DNA from: Bacillota bacterium
Lineage (GTDB): Bacteria; Bacillota; Dethiobacteria; Dethiobacterales; Dethiobacteraceae
Direction: 5' to 3'
NCBI GenBank assembly: GCA_018725565.1
Contig: QLUR01000031.1
Span: 1 to 33,297, forward strand
DNA length: 33,297 nucleotides
This document shows, one piece after another, positions 23,069 to 30,516 of the stretch (position 1 is the stretch's first letter; the number at the start of each line of letters is the position of its first letter). The notes beneath the pieces were generated by a model, which saw nothing but the letters and a program-made list of their open reading frames with translations, was not told the origin of the DNA and ran no database searches. The translations under genes and the position numbers were made by a program.

Positions 23069-24202
23069 TTATGTTTTGACGCTTTTTCTCACCGGAGCGG
23101 TGTGCGGCCGGAGCGGTGCCGCTCCGTCAATGCTCCTCTCGTTTAGCCACCTGCCGATAGAAGGAGCCACGTCTGCTTGAGAACGAGAACTGACGTAGAT
23201 GCCGATATGCCCGCCCGGAAAGGAAATCGTGTCCTTGTCAGTGCTTGCCACCGCATCGTTAAGCGGCTTGCTGGAGGCCGGCGGCACCAGATGGTCCTGT
23301 TCGGCAAACACGTTTAAGAGCGGCATGGTAATGTTTTTCAGGTTAACTATACGCCCGCCCAGTTCCAGTTTATTCTGGATCAGCAAGTTTTCCTGAAATA
23401 AGTCCTTAATAAACTTGCGGAAAGCCTCTCCCGCCTGGGCTGGACTGTCGAAAATCCATTTTTCCATGCGCAGGAAGTCTTTTACCACTTCCGGGTTGTC
23501 CAGGTTCTCCAGTAGGCCCATGTATTTGTCCAGCATCAGCTGAAAGGGCTTCAGCATCAAGAACCCGATGTTCATAAAGCTGCCGGGAACAACCCCCAGC
23601 GCATCCACTATGCTATCCACGTCCATATGCTTGCTCCAGATAAAAAGCAGGCCGTCTTCGGTAGAAAAGTCCACCGGGGCGACCATCGTCACCAGGTTCC
23701 GCACCTTCTCCGGGTAAAGGGCGCTGTAGATAACACTAAAGGTACCGCCTTGACAGACTCCTATCAGGTTTATTTTATCCTGCCCGCTTCTTTGCCGTAT
23801 TACATCAACCGCATTATTTATATAGCCGTCAATATAATCTTCCAGGGTCAGATACTTATCAGTTCTGTCCGGGTAACCCCAGTCAATTATATAAACGTCC
23901 AGACCCAGTTCCAGCCAGCGGCTGATCACACTTTTATCCTGCTGCAGGTCCATCATGTACTGCCGGTTCACCAAGGCATAAACGATCAGCGTGGGTACCG
24001 CGCTTATTTTCTCCGCTTTGGGCAGGTAGCGATAGAGACTGACCTTGTCTTCTCTGTAGACCAGTTCCTTGGAAGTGAGCGCTACGTCAACATCGCTTAT
24101 TGACAGCATGGTGTTAAGGCCGTCCATCAGCTTCCTGTTGACTGTCATCATTTCATCAAGAGATTTCATCAGGTTAAAATTCATTGCTACAGGCATGCTC
24201 AC
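23069..24202 (-). CDS. phaC: class III poly(R)-hydroxyalkanoic acid synthase subunit PhaC
   Basis: Polymerises hydroxyacyl-CoA into polyhydroxyalkanoate at the granule surface. At 377 residues it has the class III/IV length. The lipase-like box is GVCQGG with Cys150 as nucleophile; Asp303 (AEQDHLVPP) and His332 (GGHIG) complete the triad, positions that match class III enzymes almost exactly. The start overlaps the end of phaE by four bases (ATGA). The C-terminal 20 residues (Pro- and Arg-rich) extend past the usual end. The product is probably short-chain polymer such as polyhydroxybutyrate; no phaA/phaB lies in the window. Confidence 0.95.
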   Translation of the reverse strand: MSMPVAMNFNLMKSLDEMMTVNRKLMDGLNTMLSISDVDVALTSKELVYREDKVSLYRYLPKAEKISAVPTLIVYALVNRQYMMDLQQDKSVISRWLELGLDVYIIDWGYPDRTDKYLTLEDYIDGYINNAVDVIRQRSGQDKINLIGVCQGGTFSVIYSALYPEKVRNLVTMVAPVDFSTEDGLLFIWSKHMDVDSIVDALGVVPGSFMNIGFLMLKPFQLMLDKYMGLLENLDNPEVVKDFLRMEKWIFDSPAQAGEAFRKFIKDLFQENLLIQNKLELGGRIVNLKNITMPLLNVFAEQDHLVPPASSKPLNDAVASTDKDTISFPGGHIGIYVSSRSQADVAPSIGRWLNERSIDGAAPLRPHTAPVRKSVKT

Positions 24203-25332
24203 TCCTCCTTGCTCTTTTCTTTCAGGCTTTCCACTGCTTTGGACAGTTCTTTTATCTTACTGGCCTGTTCCTTCTGACTTTTCTTCAAATCATAGACGGC
24301 TTTAGTCAGGGTGTCCATTTCTCTGTTGGTCACCACAGGCAACGAGCCGGCTATTATATCCGTGAGCAAATCGTCATAGTTCTTTTTGAAGGTTACAGCA
24401 GCATCGACCATTTCACTGAGGATTCCGGCAAAGCTTTCGGTTTTAAAAAGCTTGAAATAGGCTTCTTCATTAGCCTGCCACCAAGCTCCATAGAAATCCT
24501 TAAGGCTTTCTGGCGCAGCCCCTTTTTGCGAATGCTCAGCAATACTTTGCATCAGCTTCTCCATGGCTTCGTAGCCGACCTGGTGCATGACAGCGGAAAA
24601 ATTGCCCACCGATAATACCAACTTGTTAAAGGAGTCAAGGCTACCCAGGATTTTTTCAATGTTATCCCTGCTGAGACCCAAGGCTGGCATCCGCAGGAAC
24701 TTGCCAGTTGATTCCTGGTAGGCTTCCGTCCAAGCGTTGATAAATTCCATGTAAGCCTGCCGGTCACCCAGCAGGGTCTTCCGCAATTTCTCCTGCAACC
24801 CCGGTGATTCCTCCAGCCAAGGTTGCAACAGGTTAACCATGGCCTGTTTGTACAGTCCGCCCACTTCAAGGGGGCTTCTCACCAGCGTTTTCACCGCATC
24901 GGGGAGGTTTGCCATAAAGAAGGCATCCAGCACTTTGTTGTAGTTCTCCATCATGGACCGGGAGAACTGCTGCCACCGTTGCGGGTCTTCTCTGCCTGGC
25001 ATGCCGGCCGCAAAATCCTGCCAGAAAGTTAGCAACTTGGTATAGACCTCCGTCGCCCTGAGGAGCTTATCCATCGCCTCAGGACCAACCCCAGACGGGG
25101 CCTTCCTAGTAAACTCCTGCATGGTATCCACCGATTGTTTAAACCAGTCCTGGTAGAAGCGGAACTGTTCGCTACCCGGCCAAGTGTACGTTTTCATAGT
25201 TTCAGCATGTTTCTCATATAACTCTGTCAGTTTATCTGGGCGCAGATAGTCAAATGAGTCCTTCCACGACGCGACAAGCTTCTCCTGCATTTCCCACCAG
25301 TCGTTCACAAACGATTTCGACTGTTCTGTCAA
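24199..25332 (-). CDS. phaE: class III PHA synthase accessory subunit PhaE
   Basis: Non-catalytic partner needed for class III PhaC activity. About 377 residues, helical throughout, with WWEMQEKLVASW near the start, a conserved WQ.FY.AWWQANEEAYFK-like segment (FYGAWWQANEEAYFKLF near 289-305) and a C-terminal coiled coil (about 340-377). The length rules out PhaR of class IV (under 220). The frame opens with GTG at 25341, but AAGGAG overlaps that codon; TTG at 25332, eight bases after AAGGAG, is the better start. It is the first gene of the phaE-phaC operon. Confidence 0.93.
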   Translation of the reverse strand: MTEQSKSFVNDWWEMQEKLVASWKDSFDYLRPDKLTELYEKHAETMKTYTWPGSEQFRFYQDWFKQSVDTMQEFTRKAPSGVGPEAMDKLLRATEVYTKLLTFWQDFAAGMPGREDPQRWQQFSRSMMENYNKVLDAFFMANLPDAVKTLVRSPLEVGGLYKQAMVNLLQPWLEESPGLQEKLRKTLLGDRQAYMEFINAWTEAYQESTGKFLRMPALGLSRDNIEKILGSLDSFNKLVLSVGNFSAVMHQVGYEAMEKLMQSIAEHSQKGAAPESLKDFYGAWWQANEEAYFKLFKTESFAGILSEMVDAAVTFKKNYDDLLTDIIAGSLPVVTNREMDTLTKAVYDLKKSQKEQASKIKELSKAVESLKEKSKEE

Positions 25333-25370
25333 ATAATCCACTCCTTATGGCTTTCTTTTGGCTTAAATAT

Positions 25371-25400
25371 AGTATAACACCAACCCTTGGCAGTTGTCTA
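25371..25400 (-). promoter_or_regulatory. putative sigma-A promoter of phaE-phaC
   Basis: The minus strand reads TAGACA, an 18-base spacer and TATACT; the -10 box is about 40 bases before the phaE start. Five of six positions match consensus in the -35 box and five of six in the -10 box. Confidence 0.6.
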
Positions 25401-25591
25401 TGCACTAACCTCGTGGTGCTAGAGGCACTGGCTCCTGGGTTGGGATGGGGATTCTGGCCCACAATCTGTGGCGGATTTCCAGCCTAACATGATGACCGAG
25501 GAGAACAAACAGGCTGGTTAGCAAAGAACAGGGCGATAATTATCGCACTTTGCATGAGAAGATTTTTGAAGCAGGTGTTTTTCAGGACGAA

Positions 25592-26386
25592 CTAACTACA
25601 GCTTTCGTGGCGTAACGCCCCTTTTGTTTTATCCATCCAGTAGGTGTACCGCTTCTTACCCTTAGTGAAGCGGCCGAACTCAATCGCTGCCTCCGGACAG
25701 AAATTTACACAGCGCATGCAGTGCTCGCACCCAGCCTTCCAGCGGGGGCGGGCGTCGCTGTCTAGCGCAATGCACTGCGTCGGGCACATGGTAACGCAGG
25801 CTCCGCAGCCCGTGCACGCGTCGTTGGCACGGTAGTGACGCCCCATGTAGTTGAGGCCGAATAGGAACATGCGATGCGCAAGGGCGAGGGGGCCAAAGCG
25901 GCTATAGTGCGGCAATGTAGACGGCGCGTCGCCTAGCGCTGCCAGCAACTCGGCAACCTTTGCTCTGCCTGCCGCAACGATTCCTGCCGCTTTGCTGTCC
26001 ACATCTGCCTCGCTAAAGACAATGTAGTTGTTGGGCATACGCACCCAATCCGCCAACTTAACATGGTAGCCCTTTTGGCTCAATGCCCGGGCTACAGCAG
26101 CATGCGCGGGTCCCGCCGTACCAGCTGCGTTGGCGACGACAATCGCCGCCTTTCCTTCCCCCGGTGGTAACGACCGCACGAAGTTGACGATAATGCGCGG
26201 GGCGCCAAAACAGTAAACCGGGAAGAAGACTCCTATCAGGGCGGCCGGACAGTACTCGTGATGGTTAGCAACATCGCGTAGGGTTATCGCGGTGCCCTGC
26301 TGCGAGAGAGCCTCGCCTGCAGCTTCGGCTAAAGCCTTGGTGTTGCCAGTGCCAGAGAAATAGTAGAACGTAGCAGTACGATACAT
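25592..26386 (-). CDS. EFR1-type flavodoxin-ferredoxin fusion protein
   Basis: A 264-residue electron-transfer protein. The N-terminal flavodoxin-like domain has the FMN phosphate loop SGTGNT (11-16). The C-terminal domain carries two complete [4Fe-4S] motifs: Cys191, 194, 197, 201 and Cys220, 223, 226, 230. This is the EFR1 architecture of anaerobes. The frame extends 13 codons further, but ATG at 26386 has GAGG six bases before and begins directly at the flavodoxin strand. It is cytoplasmic and monocistronic. The partner enzyme is unknown; the pha operon next to it suggests no direct link. Confidence 0.9.
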   Translation of the reverse strand: MYRTATFYYFSGTGNTKALAEAAGEALSQQGTAITLRDVANHHEYCPAALIGVFFPVYCFGAPRIIVNFVRSLPPGEGKAAIVVANAAGTAGPAHAAVARALSQKGYHVKLADWVRMPNNYIVFSEADVDSKAAGIVAAGRAKVAELLAALGDAPSTLPHYSRFGPLALAHRMFLFGLNYMGRHYRANDACTGCGACVTMCPTQCIALDSDARPRWKAGCEHCMRCVNFCPEAAIEFGRFTKGKKRYTYWMDKTKGALRHESCS

Positions 26387-26450
26387 GAGCAACCTCACTT
26401 TCTTAGTTCCGGTTTGTGCAAGCAAAAGGCTCCGTCCCTAGCATTTCGTC

Positions 26451-26496
26451 CCCTCACCCTCCCCCTCTCCCACTGGGAGGGCATTGGGGGTGAGGG
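26451..26496. repeat. palindromic C/G-rich repeat element
   Basis: A 46-base inverted repeat. CCCTCACCC at one end pairs with GGGTGAGGG at the other; between are pyrimidine-rich CCCCCTCTCCCAC and purine-rich GGGAGGG tracts. Elements of this style occur in many copies in various bacterial genomes, often between genes. It separates the EFR1 gene from the rearranged region to its right. Confidence 0.65.
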
Positions 26497-26710
26497 TTCA
26501 GTATGCGATGTTGTGATAATTTGCCATTGTCCAACGGTTCTCCTGCCCATAGAATTTCGCTAGCCCCTGAAATTCCCCAAGGGTTAGGCCTCCCCGCGAA
26601 TGGAGTTAGGTGATGTAACCCCGTATCTGAAAAAGAGCATCAAGGCTTCTGTTAAGGATATCCAAAATGCTGCGGATGGAAAAATGTGTGTTGAATGAAT
26701 ACGCCGGGCC

Positions 26711-26795
26711 AGATTGTGCATTTTGACCGCTGTAATTGTGCACGCTGACCGTTGAAATTGGGCATGGCTTCCGCATTAATTGTGCACTCTCCCCC
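26711..26795 (+). repeat. four 22-bp-period repeats, insertion-sequence end remnant (IS21-like)
   Basis: Four imperfect units with core ATTGTGCA followed by GACCG-like bases. The final A of the GTGCA/GGGCA core falls at 26720, 26742, 26764 and 26786, an exact 22-base period. Units 1 and 2 are nearly complete, units 3 and 4 have drifted. Arrays of this spacing serve as transposase-binding sites at IS21-family ends. No istA/istB is left beside it. Confidence 0.55.
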
Positions 26796-26797
26796 TT

Positions 26798-27129
26798 GGT
26801 TGCTTGGTCATCTTTGGGAAGGAGACCTTCCGGGAGCACGGCTTCGTCAAGCAAGAATAGTCAAGGGGATGACGATTAGCGATTTGGCTGCCGCAGTCGG
26901 GTTGAGCTCTGCGGCAGTCCGCAGCCTAGAAGCCGGAAGAACCACGACCGCTTTGTTGAACTTAAGAAAATTCTCCAGCCTGCTGGGAGTATCGGTTGCT
27001 TATCTCGGCCGGTTTGAGTCTCTGCCGGAAAACACCTTGGGTCAGCGCTTCAAAAAGGCACGGCTTTGCCACGGATTGACAAAACGGGAGCTTGCCTGTT
27101 CCGTTGGTGTGGATGAAAAGACTATATAA
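26798..27129 (+). pseudogene. XRE-family regulator fragment, copy 2
   Basis: Second copy of the two-HTH regulator. It keeps the first HTH (TISDLAAAVGLSSAAVRSLE) and the start of the second, then ends abruptly after DEKT at 27122 with foreign sequence and a stop. In front, the frame runs open into the 22-bp repeat array with no good start codon, so the 5' end is also lost. Bases 26870-27122 are nearly identical to 19402-19627. It is cut on the left by an IS21-like end and on the right by a TnpB-element remnant. Confidence 0.65.
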
Positions 27130-27180
27130 ATGACTTCTAATGGCTCTTTCATGCTCCCCCCAACTTTACTAGATGACAAC

Positions 27181-27224
27181 AAGCAGGCAGACACTCCAAC
27201 CAAGGTTGAAGTGTCTGCCTGCTT
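27181..27224. repeat. 21-bp inverted repeat (long hairpin)
   Basis: AAGCAGGCAGACACTCCAACC (21 bases) begins at 27181 and its complement ends at 27224, with two bases between the arms and a single C-A mismatch. The hairpin is followed by a weak T-rich run on the minus strand. It sits at the end of the TnpB remnant, where IS200/IS605-type elements carry hairpins and where the guide RNA of TnpB would end. Confidence 0.8.
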
Positions 27225-27585
27225 ATACTGGCTAACAGCCAAAGTGTGACTTTGCCGCAGTTACTTTCTTGCCACTTCCCTGCCTTCCAAGTTAAGCAGC
27301 ACTGCCGGGTCGCTGTCATTGTTCCAGATGTGCGCCCTTGTTCACATGCAGCCTGCCCGTTCCCACAATCGCAAGTGATTACGATTCCCGGAACAACATC
27401 GCCTGTTGGCGCGGTGCCCGCCCATAGCTCTTTCCCGGCGTTTCGCGCTTCCCGCTCAAACCACATGAACATATCCGCATGTCTGATATTCGGCACGACA
27501 GGCAGCTCCACTCACGTTCTTTAAGAGGCAGATCACCTAATACGTGTCCGCAATCAAAACAGGTCTTAGACGACACAACTGCCCG
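27225..27585 (-). pseudogene. TnpB (OrfB, IS200/IS605-type) C-terminal remnant
   Basis: The zinc-ribbon start SSKTCFDCGHVLGDLPLKEREW (written in two parts in the sequence: SSKTCFDCGHVL, then GDLPLKEREW) with CLSC after it is the C-terminal zinc finger of TnpB transposon nucleases. After a frameshift near 27500 a second frame continues with degenerate C-terminal sequence (EARNAGKELWAGTA). The RuvC and guide-binding parts are missing: upstream, at about 27580, similarity is cut by the YbjN-like gene. Non-functional. The 21-bp hairpin at 27181-27224 closes the element. Confidence 0.6.
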
Positions 27586-28408
27586 GGGTAGCCTCATCCA
27601 ATAGGGCTTCTGCAGACTTCGCCGCATCTTTCGGTGAAACGCCTTCGCATAAGACCGCCGCAAAAAAAGGGTAATAAAGGTCAGCCACGACAGCGCTCAT
27701 GAAGACCAGGGAGCTTATTAACTCTGGCGATGGCCCAAAGCCTTTGAAACATATGCTGGACCTGCAGAATATCTCACCGTCGGAAAAATCCATATCAAAG
27801 CCAGCTGCAAAAATATAAAGATTAACACGGGCCATGAGCTCGGCTATCTCCAGATGCCTATCCTCGGGTACACTTATGGGATACCGCGTGACACAAGTAA
27901 ACCACTCGTCTTCCTCGTCCGCAATAATGGTGCAATCCCAGTCCCCTTTATCACCAACATAGCTAAAGTTGATAAAGAAAGAAGAGTCGTCTTCGTCTTG
28001 CAACGTATACTCCCATTCTTGCCGAAAGTACGTCACGATCGCGTCCTGAATCCGCCTTGAGCCTGGGTCGCCGCTGTCGCTGCTGATGCAGCTGTCAAAG
28101 GCTGCAATCACTCCCGCATTAAGGGTGGCCACCACGTCTTCGGGTGATGCTCCTTCATCCAGCACTAACGCAAAAAAGGGAGAATAAAGCGCAATGGCAT
28201 CAGCGCTTATTTGGGCCATTGTCCTGAACATTTCCGGCGTTGATTGGCAACGACCGAAAGGCATCCCTGCCCTGTAGGTTATTTCCCCGATAACAAAGTC
28301 TAACTGGAAACAACCTACGACAATGTGGCAGTTGATCCGGGCAATAAGTTCGGCGGCAATCAGTCGTTTGTCATCAGGCACAAACATGGGCAGCGCCGAG
28401 GCAAGCAT
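27566..28408 (-). CDS. tandem YbjN-like domain protein, possibly 5'-truncated
   Basis: A 280-residue acidic protein made of two related halves. VPDDKRLIAAELIARIN (first) matches VPEDRHLEIAELMARVN (second); YSPFFALVLDEGASPEDV matches YYPFFAAVLCEGVSPKDA. The pattern fits the YbjN/type III chaperone-like fold, function unknown. The second half has its own strand-rich lead-in (about 115-185), while the first half lacks it: upstream of the ATG the frame is closed by a stop after 17 codons. So the gene's front seems lost or frameshifted. Its last codons run into the TnpB remnant. Confidence 0.6.
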   Translation of the reverse strand: MLASALPMFVPDDKRLIAAELIARINCHIVVGCFQLDFVIGEITYRAGMPFGRCQSTPEMFRTMAQISADAIALYSPFFALVLDEGASPEDVVATLNAGVIAAFDSCISSDSGDPGSRRIQDAIVTYFRQEWEYTLQDEDDSSFFINFSYVGDKGDWDCTIIADEEDEWFTCVTRYPISVPEDRHLEIAELMARVNLYIFAAGFDMDFSDGEIFCRSSICFKGFGPSPELISSLVFMSAVVADLYYPFFAAVLCEGVSPKDAAKSAEALLDEATPGSCVV

Positions 28409-28603
28409 AAACTGACTGCTTTCTTCGTTTGCAGGGTCAGGGCTTTGGTCGTGGTTCTGTGACCACTTCTACGAAGACAGTCGGCAAGAATACGGTTAAC
28501 TCATTGCCATTTCAGGCATCATTTGAATGATTTTACCGCAGCCCCTGCAGCGCCATTGCAAAGGCTAATGCAAACACACTTGCCGGGGTAGGCGCGCGCT
28601 ATA

Positions 28604-28924
28604 TCAGGCCTGAAAGGTTCGTGTCGGCATCCAGCGCAACAACGAGTCTTCGTGCCATTTTTTGTAGGCGGCCAGTTCTTCTTCGTCCAGAAAGATCATC
28701 CCCCACAGATATACGGCCGGCGCAGGAAGAGTCTTGTTTCCCAACGTGTCCTTGCGAAAGACTCTTCTAACTTCATCCGTGCCATAAATCTGGGAAACAA
28801 GCTGGATTTGTTCTAAGGAACCCCGCCTGAGAGCCGTAAGAATAACAAGATCCCTGCAACGATCCATGTCCAGTTTTTCTGTGTCGTAATTCCAAAACAG
28901 GCCGGCCAATTCAGGGATGATCAT
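28604..28924 (-). CDS. DUF6922-like protein, putative antitoxin of the AbiEii module
   Basis: A 106-residue protein. LAGLFWNYDTEKLDMDRCRD (residues 6-25) followed by YGTDEVRRVFR and a late LWGMIFL recall the DUF6922 family, which in many genomes accompanies AbiEii-type nucleotidyltransferases. It has no DNA-binding motif that I can see. Its ATG overlaps the stop of the nucleotidyltransferase gene (ATGA) and has GGAGG before it. The third and last gene of the module. The antitoxin role is inferred from neighbourhood only. Confidence 0.7.
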   Translation of the reverse strand: MIIPELAGLFWNYDTEKLDMDRCRDLVILTALRRGSLEQIQLVSQIYGTDEVRRVFRKDTLGNKTLPAPAVYLWGMIFLDEEELAAYKKWHEDSLLRWMPTRTFQA

Positions 28925-29673
28925 AACTTTAGGCCCCCTGGCGCTTTTGGGGTTAATTTTTTCAGGGTGAAATCTTTTACGCTTTTTGCCAAATACTTTT
29001 GAATTTCTTCAGGAGCAATCCTGTCCAAAAGCAACATATTTACCGCACTTTCTTTTTCTTCCTCGCTCCCTGCATCAGCCGTATAGGCCAACTGTTGCAG
29101 GAACAGTTTCATGGAAAAGACTGTTTCGTTTTGTAAGATAAATTTTTGCGCTGCCATTTCTTGAATGTAGCCCAAAGAAACGTAGCTGTCTTTAAGCAAA
29201 ACGTACATGTCCACGTAGTCACGGAAGACTGCCCTTCGCCCAATCGCATATGCTTTCATTAAGGCGATTTCCGGTGGGGACGCCAGAAACAACCCTGACA
29301 ACTCAAGCATAATTTGTTCGCCTGCTATCAATGGTTCGACCGGCTTAAAAGGATAAGCAATAAAGCTGACTTTCATGCCGTCAATTAATAAGTCTAACTG
29401 GTCTCCAGACCGGAAATCAACTGCTACTCCTGCGCCAAAGGTTGCCTCAACCATGCGGATAAGGCTCTCGGAATTAAGAGCAGTATCTTTAACCAGGAAA
29501 AAGTCTAGATCAACAGACACTCTGTGGTTTATTTGCAACGCAAGACCAGTGCCGCCTCCCAGATAAGCCTTGTTAAGTATGCCTGTTTGGCCCATGCGCT
29601 GACAAATGTTCAGCAACTTCTCGTTAACTGCCCGGGCAGAACCTGATATCCGACTTTCCTTATGTTTGCTCAC
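28921..29673 (-). CDS. AbiEii/AbiGii-type nucleotidyltransferase (putative toxin)
   Basis: A 250-residue protein of the AbiEii nucleotidyltransferase family (type IV toxins; MenA-like members modify tRNA ends). Motif I is GGGTGLALQINHRVSVDLDF, with Gly39-41, Asp55 and Asp57; downstream are Lys140 (ALMKAYAIGRR) and RDYVD at 151-155, so the active site is complete. The start is GTG at 29673, overlapping the preceding gene by 14 bases, with AGGTG before. A DUF6922-like gene follows with ATGA overlap. Cytoplasmic. Toxin activity is expected from the family but untested here. Confidence 0.86.
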   Translation of the reverse strand: MSKHKESRISGSARAVNEKLLNICQRMGQTGILNKAYLGGGTGLALQINHRVSVDLDFFLVKDTALNSESLIRMVEATFGAGVAVDFRSGDQLDLLIDGMKVSFIAYPFKPVEPLIAGEQIMLELSGLFLASPPEIALMKAYAIGRRAVFRDYVDMYVLLKDSYVSLGYIQEMAAQKFILQNETVFSMKLFLQQLAYTADAGSEEEKESAVNMLLLDRIAPEEIQKYLAKSVKDFTLKKLTPKAPGGLKL

Positions 29674-30088
29674 AATTTTTCACCTGCTCCTTAAATTTGA
29701 GCCATTCCGAGTGGTATTCGCGCCCCATGAACCGGTCTATCTCCGGCCAATTGTCTAAATCCCTCATTAGGGATACCTTCTGAAAGATTTCTTCAGTGTA
29801 TGAGTCGTTGCAGATAAAATCTTCGTTCATGCCTTGGGCGACGCTATAGTTCCCCTGCACCAAAAGGTCAAGCAACGCCCGGATATGGTTAGCGACATTG
29901 AAGGTTCCGGGGTTGTCGGGAATGGTTTTGTCCTGCTCAATCCCATAGTTGACGAAAATGCTGCCTTCACTTTCCAAAAGGACGAAACTGTGCCAGTTTA
30001 TTCCGGACGCATGCCAGTCGCCGCAGGTGATCAGCGTGCAGGATACATTAAGCGCGTGAATACCGGATAGATAAAGCATATTTGCCAC
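29660..30088 (-). CDS. conserved-looking hypothetical protein, first gene of the AbiEii module
   Basis: A 142-residue soluble protein of unknown function. Striking segments are LSGIHALNVSCTLITCGDWH (8-27), VANHIRALLDLLVQGNY (65-81), AQGMNEDFICND (83-94) and IDRFMGREYHSEWL (116-129). The density of Cys, His, Trp and Asp suggests a metal site or enzyme. The ATG is preceded by GGGGGTGG. It overlaps the nucleotidyltransferase gene by 14 bases, so all three genes are probably translated together. I recall similar proteins near AbiEii-type genes but cannot name a family. Possible roles: sensor, second antitoxin or target. Confidence 0.75.
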   Translation of the reverse strand: MANMLYLSGIHALNVSCTLITCGDWHASGINWHSFVLLESEGSIFVNYGIEQDKTIPDNPGTFNVANHIRALLDLLVQGNYSVAQGMNEDFICNDSYTEEIFQKVSLMRDLDNWPEIDRFMGREYHSEWLKFKEQVKNCEQT

Positions 30089-30094
30089 CCCCGT

Positions 30095-30409
30095 TTACCT
30101 GAACAGCGCGGAGATACGGTCCCGTTCGGCACGCAGGACGACCGTTCTTCCCTGGCTTCTGGCGGTAACGCTTCTTGTCGCCGCATCCCATTCAACTGCG
30201 GCCCCCAGCGCTTCAAATATGGCCCGCATGGGAAGCAGGGTTCTGCCATCCCGAACAACTGGCGGAACATCCATAGCCAAGGCGCGCCCATCGAGCGTTA
30301 CTGTAACCGGCTGAGCGGCAACGGCTTGAGCGGGAAACAGCAGGGCAAGCGTGAGCAATAAGCAGACCAGCATCCTGGAATAAGCATGCCGACCCCTTAA
30401 GATATCCAT
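30095..30409 (-). CDS. secreted copper-amine-oxidase-like (stalk) domain stub
   Basis: A 104-residue exported protein. Signal peptide: basic start then LVCLLLTLALLFPAQAVAAQ. The mature part VTVTLDGRALAMDVPPVV, RTLLPMRAIFEALGAAVEW, RSVTARSQGRTVVLR is a single copper-amine-oxidase N-terminal-like (stalk) domain, a cell-surface module common in Clostridia. Such domains normally carry further domains; here the protein ends shortly after, so it may be a remnant. ATG at 30409 is chosen because it gives a good signal peptide; the frame is open to 30460. It stops 6 bases before the AbiEii module, so the promoter at 30517 may drive all four. Confidence 0.7.
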   Translation of the reverse strand: MDILRGRHAYSRMLVCLLLTLALLFPAQAVAAQPVTVTLDGRALAMDVPPVVRDGRTLLPMRAIFEALGAAVEWDAATRSVTARSQGRTVVLRAERDRISALFR

Positions 30410-30470
30410 GACAATGGCACGTCCCTTCTCATCCCGAAGCGTTCGCGGCACATAGAACAATAAATGATAA

Positions 30471-30515
30471 AAGCCAGCAAGGGTTGTCTTTTGTTTTTTT
30501 TTCGCCCACTGGCTT
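30471..30515 (-). promoter_or_regulatory. 5' leader hairpin of the stalk-domain/AbiEii transcript
   Basis: In the minus-strand transcript AAGCCAG pairs with CTGGCTT (7 bp), with an inner GGG/CCC and a very A-rich loop; TTTATCATTTATT follows. It lies right after the putative -10 box, so it would form the extreme 5' end. It could be a stabiliser or a weak attenuator. Confidence 0.4.
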
Positions 30516-30516
30516 A

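Noticed and set aside
23069-25332. Class IV (PhaR-PhaC) synthase
   Set aside because: The accessory subunit is about 380 residues with a PhaE-like middle and C-terminal coiled coil, far longer than PhaR.
26711-26795. CRISPR array
   Set aside because: The units are adjacent with no spacers, drift strongly and have no cas genes nearby; the 22-base period fits transposase-binding repeats better.
28480-28560. Tiny minus-strand frame with a CxxC-like WRCRGCGK block before the YbjN-like gene
   Set aside because: Only about 20 codons, no good start or ribosome site; kept as a curiosity, not a gene.
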